Below the pieces are notes generated by a model. That model was given only the letters and a program-made list of their open reading frames with translations. It had not been told where the DNA came from and made no database searches. Positions 6,452 through 13,421 of a stretch of DNA of 13,421 bases are shown here, in pieces (the stretch's first letter is position 1; every line of letters begins with the position of its first letter). The DNA comes from Lachnospiraceae bacterium. Its GTDB lineage: Bacteria; Bacillota_A; Clostridia; Lachnospirales; Lachnospiraceae. The stretch lies in NCBI GenBank assembly GCA_024684065.1, contig JAIKXO010000158.1, positions 1 through 13,421 on the forward strand. The letters are read 5' to 3'. The translations under genes and the position numbers were made by a program.

Positions 6452-9400
6452 CTAACGCGAATCAGAATACTTTCTGAACATTTCCTGCAGTTCATTTCCA
6501 GACATCTCCATCTTCTGGTAAACTTCGAATGCCATCTTTATCAGCAATTCTCTTTTTTCTTCAAGCAGTTTTTTCGTCTTATCATAGCAATCGCTCAGAA
6601 TAGCGGCAATCCCCTCATCTGCCTTGGACCTGAAACTTTCAGAGCATGTTTGGACATATCCCGTTTCAAGATAATTGACATGCATTTCACCCAGTGCCAT
6701 AAATCCCACATCATCACAAAAACCATACAGAGTTACCATCTGTCTGGCAAAATAAGTAGCCTTCCTGATATCCTCGACCGCTCCAATCGAAGCGTTTTCC
6801 TCTCCGAATATCAATTCCTCCGCTGCTCTTCCTCCCATGCTCACCATGATCATATCCAGGAGATAGCGTTTACTGAGCGTGCTTTTATCTGGATCTCTGT
6901 TTGTTTCGACGTAACCCAGCATATCACCTCTGCCCAGAATAGTAATGCGCTCAATATCAAACTGATTTTTTAACAGCTTTACCAAAGCGTGACCCATCTC
7001 ATGGACGGCTGTATTAACGGTTTCAATATTCCATGCTTTTACAAACTCATCGGTAGTAGTTATCTCCCGCTCCTTTTCAACAATGGCGTTTCGGTTTCCT
7101 AACCTCCTTACGTCCAGTGTTTCTTTCAGATCCATGAGAAAAAGATCCACATCAACAGTTTCCTGCGGCTTTATATTCTCCCCGCAATAAACCGTTTTCC
7201 CGTCATTTACCGCCTTTTCATCCTTAAAGATCCTGTGGGCAAAATCTATCCGCCCCTCATTTTCACTCCTCGATAAAAGCCATTTCTGAATACGATAATA
7301 TAAAAGAATCGCTTCATTTAAATCTGCTTTTACCTGAGCCGGCGTATAACCGGCGAGCATCCTTATCAGCTTATCTTTTTGCTCCGGACTGAATTCATTA
7401 TAATTTACATTATATTTTTTCAGATACATGGCAAATAGGGCTTCCGATGTCTCCTTATCAGGTGTTCCGACCTCTAACCGCAGATCAAACCTTCCTTCCC
7501 TCTTAAGCGCCGGATCAAGACTTTCAGGCGAGTTTGTAGCCGCCAGTACAAACAGATTGTTACGTTCCGTAAACCCATCCATCTCTTTCATAAGCTGGAT
7601 CAGCGGTCCGATATTGTTCTGTAATTCGCGACGCTTTCCTATAGCATCTATTTCGTCAATGAATATGATAACATAATCATATTCTTCTGCAGAGGAAAAG
7701 AGAACACTTATGACCTTTACGGGATTTCCTGTATTGAGCAGTTCAGCCGCAGAAACCGGGAAAAATGCCGTTGTTTTTTCACTTTTCCTATCCTTCAGCC
7801 GTTTCTGAAGTTCCCCGGCCATGCAACGAGCGATAAATGTTTTCCCTGTTCCCGGAGGTCCCATAAGAAGTGCACCTTTCGGAAGATCAATACCGCGTTT
7901 TCTATAATTTGTTTCATCGACCATCATATCGATGATATCGCATAATTCATCCTTTAACGCCTTGTTTCCAGCATAATTATCAAAAGTTTCAACAATATCC
8001 GTAACTGCTTCAAACGGAGGATTATCAATCTCTTTAAGAACAGAATACTTATAGCGCTCTTTAATATCCATGCGCTGTTCCTGTATGGATCTGAGAATCG
8101 CTTCTTTTTGTCTCTCTTTTGAACCTGTTCCAACCAAGATAAGACGATTGATACAGTTTTGCGCAAACTGTTTCGCTCCGGCATAATTTCCGAATATTCC
8201 CGACAGGGCGGGAGATGTTGCCCAACGTATAAAGTCCTCGATATCTCCCTTGCACTCATTAAGCAATTCCATAACCTGTTCCTGACTTATGGAATTCTTC
8301 AGGCACTCATCCTGTGCTGCCGCATTTCCAATGTCTTCAGCAATGGTATTCCAAAGATGCTGCGGCTTGGGTGAAGGCATTGTAAGCTTTGTAAATCTGC
8401 GGTTCAAACCGGAATTTGATTGAAATGATATACTAAGACGGTCCTTATATCCTCCTATCCATAAACTGAAATTATCAGGAATACTAACTTCATTTTCCCC
8501 ATCCTCCAATCCAAGCTCGGTTCTGTCCTTTTGTCCGAGTTTGCTCAGATCAATAGGCTTTCTGTTTTCAGGCTCAGATGCCAGGTTAACGATCAGATCA
8601 ATAGCGTCTCCGGTACCTTTAGCCCCTTCTTTTTTACTTTCAAACAGTATGTAAGCCTCATCAAGGAATAAAACGCTTGGATATTTCCATCCGTCTGTTT
8701 TTTCCTTCATCTGAAGTATAATCTTAGCGATCAGATTTTCTGTTCCTCCTATATAATACGATACAAGGCCACCGGAAAGGATTTCCTTAAAATACGCTCC
8801 AAAACAGTTTTCAGCCAATCGTCTGGCCAGCGTTGTTTTTCCGGTACCCGGTTCGCCCATAATGGCAAAATTTGCTATCGGAGGGAGGTTACGATTCCTG
8901 CTTTCCTTCAGATATTCCCTCATTGATATTCCCCGAACATTGGCTTTCATTAACAGCGGAAGCCATCTGGCCAATTTCGCGCTTAGAACATCTATCACTC
9001 TGGAATCTTCAGCAAATTTTCCATACAGGCGATTTTTCAGGACATTGAGTCTTGCGTCTCCCTCTTCTGTGTACGGTTCAAAATCAGCACCAGCGTAATC
9101 AATTTCTCCGCTATCCGATGAAACATATCCGGTTGATCCTTTTACAAGCTGTACTAAAAGCAGATTCAGTTCCTCTGAAGAATCCGCTCTCTTCCAGTCT
9201 TCCGGTACATTATCATTATCTTCCCATGCCTCTGTCAGGTTAAGCACGTCAATCGCCAGCCCGTCAGTTTGATTTATCAGAGATGTCAAGCTGCAATTAT
9301 AACTAATATATTCTTTTTCTGATTTATTAATACTTATTAAGACCGGAGCCTCTCTGCGTCCCGCATTATATTTAACACAGGTAGTAATTTCGCCTGACAG

Positions 9401-10576
9401 GATATATCTGAATGTCCAGAATAATGTATCCTCTTCAAACCCAAGACTGCCGTTTTCCAGGGATATCTTATACGGGCAGTTCTTAAACAATCTGTTTTGG
9501 AAGGCCTCGACAAAGCCCAGCGAACACATATATCTGCATACGCATTCGCTCTCATCATAATCATATATCAGATTCTTTTCTGCCAGCAGCGGTAGTAACC
9601 CTGCGTTATTAACAAGCACCTGCTGATCCACATCATCATAATCACCTCTGATCCCTATAGTCTCCGGCAGTTCCCACAGGAACAATCCTGTATAAGACCG
9701 TAGCATTTTATGTGGATACCCCTGAAAAATTTCATCTTTTTCATGTTTTATATTACCGTAAAACGCAACAGTTCCCGAAGCAGTCATTCCCATAGTACAG
9801 GGGGTCAGATTCCATTGATATGATTCTTCCAAAGAAAGGCTCCCACCATCAGAAGCAAGAAGGTCGTATGTGTCTATCTGATGCTTGAATTTTCCACGAG
9901 AAACCGCCGGAAATGCCTTCTCAAAGGCCGCTCGTTTATAAGCAACATAGCGGTACGGAAAGAATACTACCGCATCAGTTACATTCCATAGCAGTTCATT
10001 ATTGTTATATAGGCGAACCTCTTTAAAAGAGAACTCATCTATTAAAAGATTTTCATCAGAAGATATTTCCCAATCTCTGCCTCTGATAAGCTCCATCTTC
10101 TGATTTCCGTCATAAAAAACCACTTTACTTATCTCAAAGCCTTCTATGGGACTATCTGAGCGGTTCCTGCATGCTCTAATAATATCAGCTATCACAAGCC
10201 GGGGATCTACTCTCTTATCCGAGTCTCTCCGTTCTCCAAGAGGCGGAAAATTCTTCCACTTCCACCCCATTCCGGGCGCCTCTTCTATAAAATCCCCGTC
10301 CGTATAATCATCTTCATCAAAGCGCCAGCTGAAACAGTTGCTGTTTCCCTCAATAAACCGCGAGACCAAATGAGTATTCTTTTCGTTATTATAGGAATCG
10401 AGCAATGTTCTCTTAATTGCTCTCTTTCTTCCATCCTGATTGTTTTCATCGTCTTCCTCAAAATATATCTCATACCGCTTTTCTTCAAAAATCCGCTGAC
10501 CGGGAACGACATTTATCAGTTTGTTTGCCGTATCTCTTGTTATTTCCCTGAATAAATACTCTAATACCAGTCTCAT
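6452..10576 (-). CDS. Soluble double-AAA+ ATPase fused to an FtsH-type M41 zinc metalloprotease
   Basis: ATG 10576 is chosen (1374 residues; AGAAGG nine bases upstream); a TTG seven codons earlier lacks a ribosome site. Residues 1 to about 540 match nothing I recognise and are aromatic-rich and acidic. AAA+ domain 1 (about 565-745) is CbbX/SpoVK-like: Walker A GEPGTGKT 574-581, pore loop Y608-I609-G610, Walker B LFLDEAY with D639/E640, WIGGYKD and a LNRRF arginine-finger motif near 726. AAA+ domain 2 (about 865-1090) is FtsH-like: Walker A 906-913, Walker B IIFIDEID with D974/E975, LAATN and REGRFD (R1026/R1029). Its pore loop lacks the usual FVG and is about two residues shorter. The M41 domain has HEMGH (H1192, E1193, H1196) and the third ligand D1269 in AVEDIRKAT. 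No membrane helix is seen, unlike FtsH. It is probably an ATP-driven cytosolic protease; its substrates are unknown. It stands alone between REP-like repeats. Confidence 0.93.
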   Translation of the reverse strand: MRLVLEYLFREITRDTANKLINVVPGQRIFEEKRYEIYFEEDDENNQDGRKRAIKRTLLDSYNNEKNTHLVSRFIEGNSNCFSWRFDEDDYTDGDFIEEAPGMGWKWKNFPPLGERRDSDKRVDPRLVIADIIRACRNRSDSPIEGFEISKVVFYDGNQKMELIRGRDWEISSDENLLIDEFSFKEVRLYNNNELLWNVTDAVVFFPYRYVAYKRAAFEKAFPAVSRGKFKHQIDTYDLLASDGGSLSLEESYQWNLTPCTMGMTASGTVAFYGNIKHEKDEIFQGYPHKMLRSYTGLFLWELPETIGIRGDYDDVDQQVLVNNAGLLPLLAEKNLIYDYDESECVCRYMCSLGFVEAFQNRLFKNCPYKISLENGSLGFEEDTLFWTFRYILSGEITTCVKYNAGRREAPVLISINKSEKEYISYNCSLTSLINQTDGLAIDVLNLTEAWEDNDNVPEDWKRADSSEELNLLLVQLVKGSTGYVSSDSGEIDYAGADFEPYTEEGDARLNVLKNRLYGKFAEDSRVIDVLSAKLARWLPLLMKANVRGISMREYLKESRNRNLPPIANFAIMGEPGTGKTTLARRLAENCFGAYFKEILSGGLVSYYIGGTENLIAKIILQMKEKTDGWKYPSVLFLDEAYILFESKKEGAKGTGDAIDLIVNLASEPENRKPIDLSKLGQKDRTELGLEDGENEVSIPDNFSLWIGGYKDRLSISFQSNSGLNRRFTKLTMPSPKPQHLWNTIAEDIGNAAAQDECLKNSISQEQVMELLNECKGDIEDFIRWATSPALSGIFGNYAGAKQFAQNCINRLILVGTGSKERQKEAILRSIQEQRMDIKERYKYSVLKEIDNPPFEAVTDIVETFDNYAGNKALKDELCDIIDMMVDETNYRKRGIDLPKGALLMGPPGTGKTFIARCMAGELQKRLKDRKSEKTTAFFPVSAAELLNTGNPVKVISVLFSSAEEYDYVIIFIDEIDAIGKRRELQNNIGPLIQLMKEMDGFTERNNLFVLAATNSPESLDPALKREGRFDLRLEVGTPDKETSEALFAMYLKKYNVNYNEFSPEQKDKLIRMLAGYTPAQVKADLNEAILLYYRIQKWLLSRSENEGRIDFAHRIFKDEKAVNDGKTVYCGENIKPQETVDVDLFLMDLKETLDVRRLGNRNAIVEKEREITTTDEFVKAWNIETVNTAVHEMGHALVKLLKNQFDIERITILGRGDMLGYVETNRDPDKSTLSKRYLLDMIMVSMGGRAAEELIFGEENASIGAVEDIRKATYFARQMVTLYGFCDDVGFMALGEMHVNYLETGYVQTCSESFRSKADEGIAAILSDCYDKTKKLLEEKRELLIKMAFEVYQKMEMSGNELQEMFRKYSDSR

Positions 10577-10616
10577 TAATTTACGCCTTCTATTCAACGT
10601 TCATAAACTTTACTGT

Positions 10617-10638
10617 AAGACAGGGGGCAGACTGTCTT
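10617..10638. repeat. Decayed REP-like hairpin
   Basis: AAGACAG and CTGTCTT form a perfect seven-base stem around GGGGCAGA. The first nine bases of the REP core (GACAGGGGG) and its CTGTCTT end are kept, but the middle is shortened from 13 to 8 bases. This is best read as an old REP copy that lost part of its loop. It lies between the C69 dipeptidase stop and the start of the AAA+ protease gene, about 40 bases before that ATG. No T-run follows on either strand. Confidence 0.45.
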
Positions 10639-10697
10639 TAATAATTTACAAGTTCTTCCAGAATACCGACCTTTTCATCGACCTCTTCTTTGCTCAT
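10638..10697 (-). CDS. Tiny ORF or gene remnant after the dipeptidase
   Basis: A 19-codon frame (MSKEEVDEKVGILEELVNY, then TAA) starts 15 bases after the dipeptidase stop and in the same frame as that gene. It looks like the end of a coding helix rather than random sequence, but there is no good ribosome site (GGGAT nine bases before the ATG at best). It may be a leftover C-terminus, a micropeptide, or chance. Its stop touches the decayed REP hairpin. Confidence 0.15.
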   Translation of the reverse strand: MSKEEVDEKVGILEELVNY

Positions 10698-10712
10698 TTC
10701 AATATCCCGGCA

Positions 10713-12224
10713 TTAATTGTTAATGTTCTCGTATGCGGCATCCGGAGAATCGGATCCGCCGTCCTGCATACGGGCTTCCAGCCAGTCTGACATGCCCTCG
10801 AAGTAGAGCTGATCCGCCTGCTCTAGGGCTTTAGTGCCGACAGAGTCAAAAATCCGGGCTGCGGCACCATCACTGCAGCTGTTGGCAATGTAATCTGTAT
10901 CCCGATCTCCCGTCTTATCGATCAGATCCTTCTGTGTGTCTTTCCAGCTTTCGCGAACCTTTTTCCCGAATCCCTCACGATCATCCGCAGCGAGAATGCC
11001 GGTCCGCAGGAAACGGTAGTAAGCCGTCTTCTCATCATAGGTTTTAGTCGGAACCAGGCTGTAGGCCTCCGGGAACACCTTGGTGTTCTTGTACATCGGA
11101 AGGAAGACGCCCATCTCCGGATTGGCGAAACAGTTCCACATGATCTCCGGTTTATCGGGACGCAGCCAGAAGATGGAGGTTTGTCTGGTCCGATTGATAC
11201 CAATAGCCCGGACCTCGGGATGCTCATTCACGTCGTATTCGGTGCCTTCGTAGCGCCAGCGGCACAGTTCCATCACGTCCTCCAGGCTGATCTTCTGATC
11301 CGGCTGCAGCGCAAAGGGATAATATGTGTTGACATCGTAGTTTTTGGGCGTCAGGGAGGGACTGAATCTCCGCTGAGTCTCCCAGGCGCGGATCTGACTG
11401 TAATTCCGCAACTCCGTACAGTAGGTGCGGGTGGTGTCGATCACATTCCCGTCTCCGACGAAAAATCCGCCTTTCTTTGCAAGCTCCACCAGATTTGCGG
11501 AAACGATCACGTTTTCCGTGTCCGAAACGTCAATTTTACCGATCCGGCCATCATTTGGCGCGATAACGTAACAATCGTCCGGAATTCTGACTGCTGCCCA
11601 TTGGTGTCCGGCATAGATCTCCATATACCAGACCTCGTCCCGGTCACCGAAGATTACACCGTTGCCCTCATCAGCGTTACCGTACCGGTCGATAAGCTTT
11701 CCCAGGTATTCCACACCCTCCCGGGCTGTATGGATGTAAGGGGCGGTCAGGGCATGAATGGACTGCTCCCCGATGCCGTCATCCACGAAGGGATCCGCTG
11801 CTTTTGCTTTCTCGTTGGTATATATGCTTTCCGTGGCGCTGATGCAGACGCCGTGGTCGTTGATGGTAGCTTCATCCCAGCTGCCGTTGGTTTCGATGTC
11901 GATACCGGGCATGGTCAGATAGCCGCAGGCGTTCCCCGGCAAAGGGCATGAAAACCCGTTGGAAGGATCTGTGAAGAAACCGCCATCTTCCCGCGCTTCC
12001 CGGTACTCGAAACGGACCGGACTGAGCCCGTGGGTATCTGCCGTGCGGCCGAAAATAATACTGCCATCGGCGGAGGCTTTCTTTCCCACAATGATCGTTG
12101 TGCATGCCAAGGCGGTGTCGGCTCCGACCGGTAAAAGACAGAGAAGCAGCAGAAAAACACGCCCAAGTAAACTTAAAGCGAAACGGATGCACACTTTTTC
12201 AGAGTTTTTTGCAAAAGTCTTCAC
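10713..12224 (-). CDS. Secreted C69-family dipeptidase (PepD-like)
   Basis: A 503-residue protein starting at a GTG with AAAGGAG 11 bases upstream. An N-terminal basic stretch and hydrophobic core (about 14-33) form a signal peptide ending TALA. C41 follows directly in CTTIIVGKKASADGS, the N-terminal signature of family C69, where that cysteine becomes the nucleophile once the leader is removed. The family motif GVCISATES lies about 90 residues further on. Length fits the family, which cleaves dipeptides of broad type. Export suggests use of external peptides. By eye the gene is richer in GC than its neighbours; sample 60-base rows give 53-63%, against about 30-43% in the AAA+ protease gene. 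This suggests separate ancestry. It stands alone, divergent from the transposase. A strict lipobox is absent, so it is probably released or held by its N-terminus. Confidence 0.9.
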   Translation of the reverse strand: MKTFAKNSEKVCIRFALSLLGRVFLLLLCLLPVGADTALACTTIIVGKKASADGSIIFGRTADTHGLSPVRFEYREAREDGGFFTDPSNGFSCPLPGNACGYLTMPGIDIETNGSWDEATINDHGVCISATESIYTNEKAKAADPFVDDGIGEQSIHALTAPYIHTAREGVEYLGKLIDRYGNADEGNGVIFGDRDEVWYMEIYAGHQWAAVRIPDDCYVIAPNDGRIGKIDVSDTENVIVSANLVELAKKGGFFVGDGNVIDTTRTYCTELRNYSQIRAWETQRRFSPSLTPKNYDVNTYYPFALQPDQKISLEDVMELCRWRYEGTEYDVNEHPEVRAIGINRTRQTSIFWLRPDKPEIMWNCFANPEMGVFLPMYKNTKVFPEAYSLVPTKTYDEKTAYYRFLRTGILAADDREGFGKKVRESWKDTQKDLIDKTGDRDTDYIANSCSDGAAARIFDSVGTKALEQADQLYFEGMSDWLEARMQDGGSDSPDAAYENINN

Positions 12225-12250
12225 GATTTTATTCTCTCCTTTCTGATCAT

Positions 12251-12271
12251 GTTATTAACTTGTTAAATAAC
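12251..12271. promoter_or_regulatory. AT-rich inverted repeat upstream of the dipeptidase gene
   Basis: GTTATTAAC and GTTAAATAAC form a nine-pair stem with one bulged A and a TT centre. It lies 27 bases before the dipeptidase GTG, just upstream of its ribosome site, and 9 bases outside the left REP pair. It may be an operator of the dipeptidase gene; no clear -35/-10 pair was found beside it. Confidence 0.28.
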
Positions 12272-12279
12272 TCCAGATG

Positions 12280-12341
12280 CAGGACAGGGGGACGGTTCTT
12301 CTGTCTTGCACAGGACAGGGGGACGGTTCTTCTATCTTGCA
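12280..12341 (+). repeat. Left tandem REP pair, two 31-bp units
   Basis: Two back-to-back 31-base units (12280-12310, 12311-12341) each begin CAGGACAGGGGGACGG and end CTTGCA. They differ at one base: G in CTGTC of the first unit is A at 12334 of the second. Each unit can form a small hairpin through GACAG and CTGTC; the change at 12334 breaks one pair in the inner unit. Confidence 0.9.
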
Positions 12342-12354
12342 AAAAAAATTTCTC

Positions 12355-12383
12355 TTGGCAGGCGCCAAAGTTCATAATATACT
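12355..12383 (+). promoter_or_regulatory. Transposase promoter overlapped by a palindrome
   Basis: TTGGCA (12355-12360) and TATACT (12378-12383) are 17 bases apart, each five of six to consensus, which places the start near 12390 and gives a leader of about 50 bases. TTGGC-AGGC-GCCAA (12355-12368) is an inverted repeat covering the -35 box, a natural place for a repressor, perhaps the transposase itself. It lies 13 bases after the left REP pair. Confidence 0.6.
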
Positions 12384-12438
12384 TGTCTTGTCAATTCTGT
12401 AACACAGATCTTAATTCATTTCAAAAGGAGTACATATT

Positions 12439-13194
12439 ATGTCGAGACAAGCACGACTCATTTCACAATCCGGAATCTATCATGTCATTCAACGAGGTGC
12501 CGACAGGCGTATCATCTTTTCAGACAACTATGACTGCATGGAATTTCTGAAAATTCTTCGCAAGACCAAGCAGGAAACCGATTTTGCTCTCTACGCATAT
12601 TGTCTTATGAGTAATCATTTCCACTTTCTCATAAAACAGAATTCTGATTCTCTGGAATTGATATTTAAGAAGATCAGCTGCTCGTATGTATACTATTACA
12701 ATAAGAAATATGAACTGCACGGTCATCTTTTTCAGGACAGATTTAAGAGCGAACCGGTAGATTGTAACGAGTATTTTCTGGACGTACTGCGCTATATTTG
12801 TCAAAATCCAGTAAAAGCCGGTTTGTGCTCCGTCCCCGATGACTATATCTGGCTGGGTTGCAGCGGTATCACCGATAGCAATGGTCTGCTGGATCCACTG
12901 TATCCCTATACGAATCTACGTGGGCAGGAGCTTAAAAGCTTTGTTCAGGTTCCCTGCAATATGGCCCATATCGATGCAGTTGGTCCCAAACGTTTAACGG
13001 ACTCCGAGGCTGTTGCCAGGCTTTGCGAAAGCAGCGGATGCACTAATGTCCAAGAAATCGCCTACTGGGATCCTTTATGTATGGAGGCTGCGATTATTGC
13101 GGGTATAAAAGCAGGGCTTTCGATCAGGCAGATCGCACGCCTGACTGCAATAAGCAAAGCCAGGATAGAAAGTATACTGAGAAAATCATCATAA
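12439..13194 (+). CDS. REP-associated tyrosine transposase (Y1/HUH, TnpA_REP-like)
   Basis: This 251-residue protein starts at an ATG with AAAGGAG eight bases upstream. The N-terminal part matches the Y1 transposase fold: ARLISQSGIYHVIQRG (5-20), the HUH metal motif in MSNHFHFLI (H60, H62) and a tyrosine cluster SYVYYYNKKY (82-91) with the expected catalytic tyrosine, followed by the family motifs GHLFQDRFKS (95-104) and LRYICQNPVKAGL (117-129). The last 30 residues (GLSIRQIARLTAISKARIESIL) form a helix-turn-helix typical of this group. The enzyme nicks single-stranded DNA at hairpins and moves or copies REP-type sequences. All key residues are present and the frame is intact, so it may be active. 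It is the only plus-strand gene in the window, and its stop lies one base before the right REP pair. Confidence 0.93.
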   Translation: MSRQARLISQSGIYHVIQRGADRRIIFSDNYDCMEFLKILRKTKQETDFALYAYCLMSNHFHFLIKQNSDSLELIFKKISCSYVYYYNKKYELHGHLFQDRFKSEPVDCNEYFLDVLRYICQNPVKAGLCSVPDDYIWLGCSGITDSNGLLDPLYPYTNLRGQELKSFVQVPCNMAHIDAVGPKRLTDSEAVARLCESSGCTNVQEIAYWDPLCMEAAIIAGIKAGLSIRQIARLTAISKARIESILRKSS

Positions 13195-13195
13195 T

Positions 13196-13279
13196 CAGAA
13201 GAGGATGAATCAGACAAAAGAACCGTCCCCCTGTCTTCAGAAGAGGATGAATCAGACAAAAGAACCGTCCCCCTGTCTT
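13196..13279 (-). repeat. Right tandem REP pair, two identical 42-bp units
   Basis: Two perfect 42-base units (13196-13237, 13238-13279) each contain the spacer CAGAAGAGGATGAAT and the inverted REP core (13213-13235 and 13255-13277). Cores are identical to each other and differ from the left-end core at one base. Perfect identity points to recent duplication. The pair lies between the converging transposase and protease genes and could act as a two-way transcript end. Confidence 0.92.
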
Positions 13280-13285
13280 CTGGTT

Positions 13286-13421
13286 TTATTCTTCTCCTAA
13301 GAGTTCGTGAATATAATCATTTATATACTCTCTGTCATAAAAAAGATCCGGATTTATGATGCTGAAGTCAGGTTCAATACCCTGATCTATATCATAAAAT
13401 GATCCGTTTTTGCTGAATGAT
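13286..13421 (-). CDS. C-terminal 44 residues of a probable S41-family (C-terminal processing) protease
   Basis: A frame open from the right edge ends at TAA 13286-13288 and reads SFSKNGSFYDIDQGIEP, then DFSIINPDLFYDREYINDYI and HELLGEE. The pattern G(S/Y)FYxIDxGIEPD with a later FYDREYxNDYI resembles the end of S41 (C-terminal processing, tail-specific) peptidases, where GIxPD is a common late motif. This rests on memory of the family, not on catalytic residues, which would lie outside the window. Coding is well supported by codon pattern and by 44 codons without a stop. Its end faces the transposase gene with the right REP pair between them. Confidence 0.6.
   Translation of the reverse strand, partial: SFSKNGSFYDIDQGIEPDFSIINPDLFYDREYINDYIHELLGEE

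Larger units (their letters stand above)
12280..13279 (+). mobile_element. REP-transposase element (IS200/REP-associated type) with inverted double-repeat ends
   Basis: One Y1 transposase gene lies between two tandem REP copies on the left (12280-12341) and two on the right (13196-13279) in opposite orientation. The element is about 1.0 kb and carries its own promoter. This is the usual surrounding of REP-associated tyrosine transposases, which are related to IS200/IS605 enzymes but generally act as host genes tied to dispersed REP sequences. No target-site duplication is expected or seen. Element limits are set by the repeats and may be off by a few bases. Confidence 0.75.

Noticed and set aside
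6452..10576. Housekeeping FtsH
   Set aside because: Length, lack of membrane helices, the extra AAA+ domain and the altered pore loop argue against it being the essential membrane FtsH.
11181..11951. 256-codon open frame on the plus strand
   Set aside because: It lies wholly antisense to the C69 dipeptidase, whose reading frame has the signal peptide, nucleophile and family motifs. High GC makes long antisense frames likely. No ribosome site or family match was seen.
12102..12104. Lipobox at C41 of the dipeptidase
   Set aside because: The residues before the cysteine are TALA, without the required Leu/Val/Ile at -3; C69 chemistry explains the cysteine better.
12280..13279. Possible CRISPR-like repeats
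   Set aside because: Repeats occur only twice at each end, are directly tandem or separated by repeated spacer, lie around a transposase gene, and lack unique spacers or cas genes.

Overview
The window looks like a low-to-moderate GC Gram-positive chromosome, most likely a clostridial (Lachnospiraceae-type) gut or rumen bacterium. The evidence is strong AGGAGG-like ribosome binding sites, lipobox lipoproteins, a BspA-type leucine-rich repeat surface protein, a secreted C69 dipeptidase and the tail of an S41-type protease. The taxon is inferred from gene style only. Every gene but one lies on the minus strand, so minus-strand transcription runs from right to left. I see no rRNA, tRNA, CRISPR array or phage module, and no gap between genes exceeds 300 bases.

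Layout, left to right. 1-133 is a doubtful open frame cut by the edge. 259-3451 is a compact three-gene unit transcribed aldo/keto reductase -> sensor histidine kinase -> lipoprotein, with a candidate promoter before the reductase and a candidate terminator after the lipoprotein; no response regulator is present. 3547-4878 is a leucine-rich repeat lipoprotein. 5018-6179 holds two different HD-domain phosphohydrolases in tandem, with terminator-like and promoter-like signals overlapping in the short gap. 6296-6368 is a stand-alone inverted pair of REP-like repeats. 6452-10576 is the most unusual gene: a soluble protein of about 1374 residues with a large unrecognised N-terminal region, a CbbX/SpoVK-like AAA+ domain, an FtsH-like AAA+ domain and an M41 zinc protease. 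10713-12224 is a secreted C69 dipeptidase with visibly higher GC. 12280-13279 is a REP-associated tyrosine (HUH/Y1) transposase gene between two inverted pairs of tandem repeats, the only plus-strand gene. 13286-13421 is the C-terminus of a probable S41 protease.

Two systems stand out. First, the double-AAA+/M41 protein appears to be a cytosolic unfoldase-protease: its first ATPase domain keeps an aromatic pore loop, its FtsH-like domain has lost it, and the protease zinc ligands are intact. Second, the transposase has matching repeats elsewhere in the window. The hairpin at 6296-6368 carries one left-type and one right-type end, told apart by the same single base that distinguishes the left and right ends of the transposase locus, so it looks like an internally deleted, trans-mobilised copy. 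A decayed relic of the repeat lies upstream of the AAA+ protease gene. The REP copies therefore sit on both sides of the protease gene and around the transposase.
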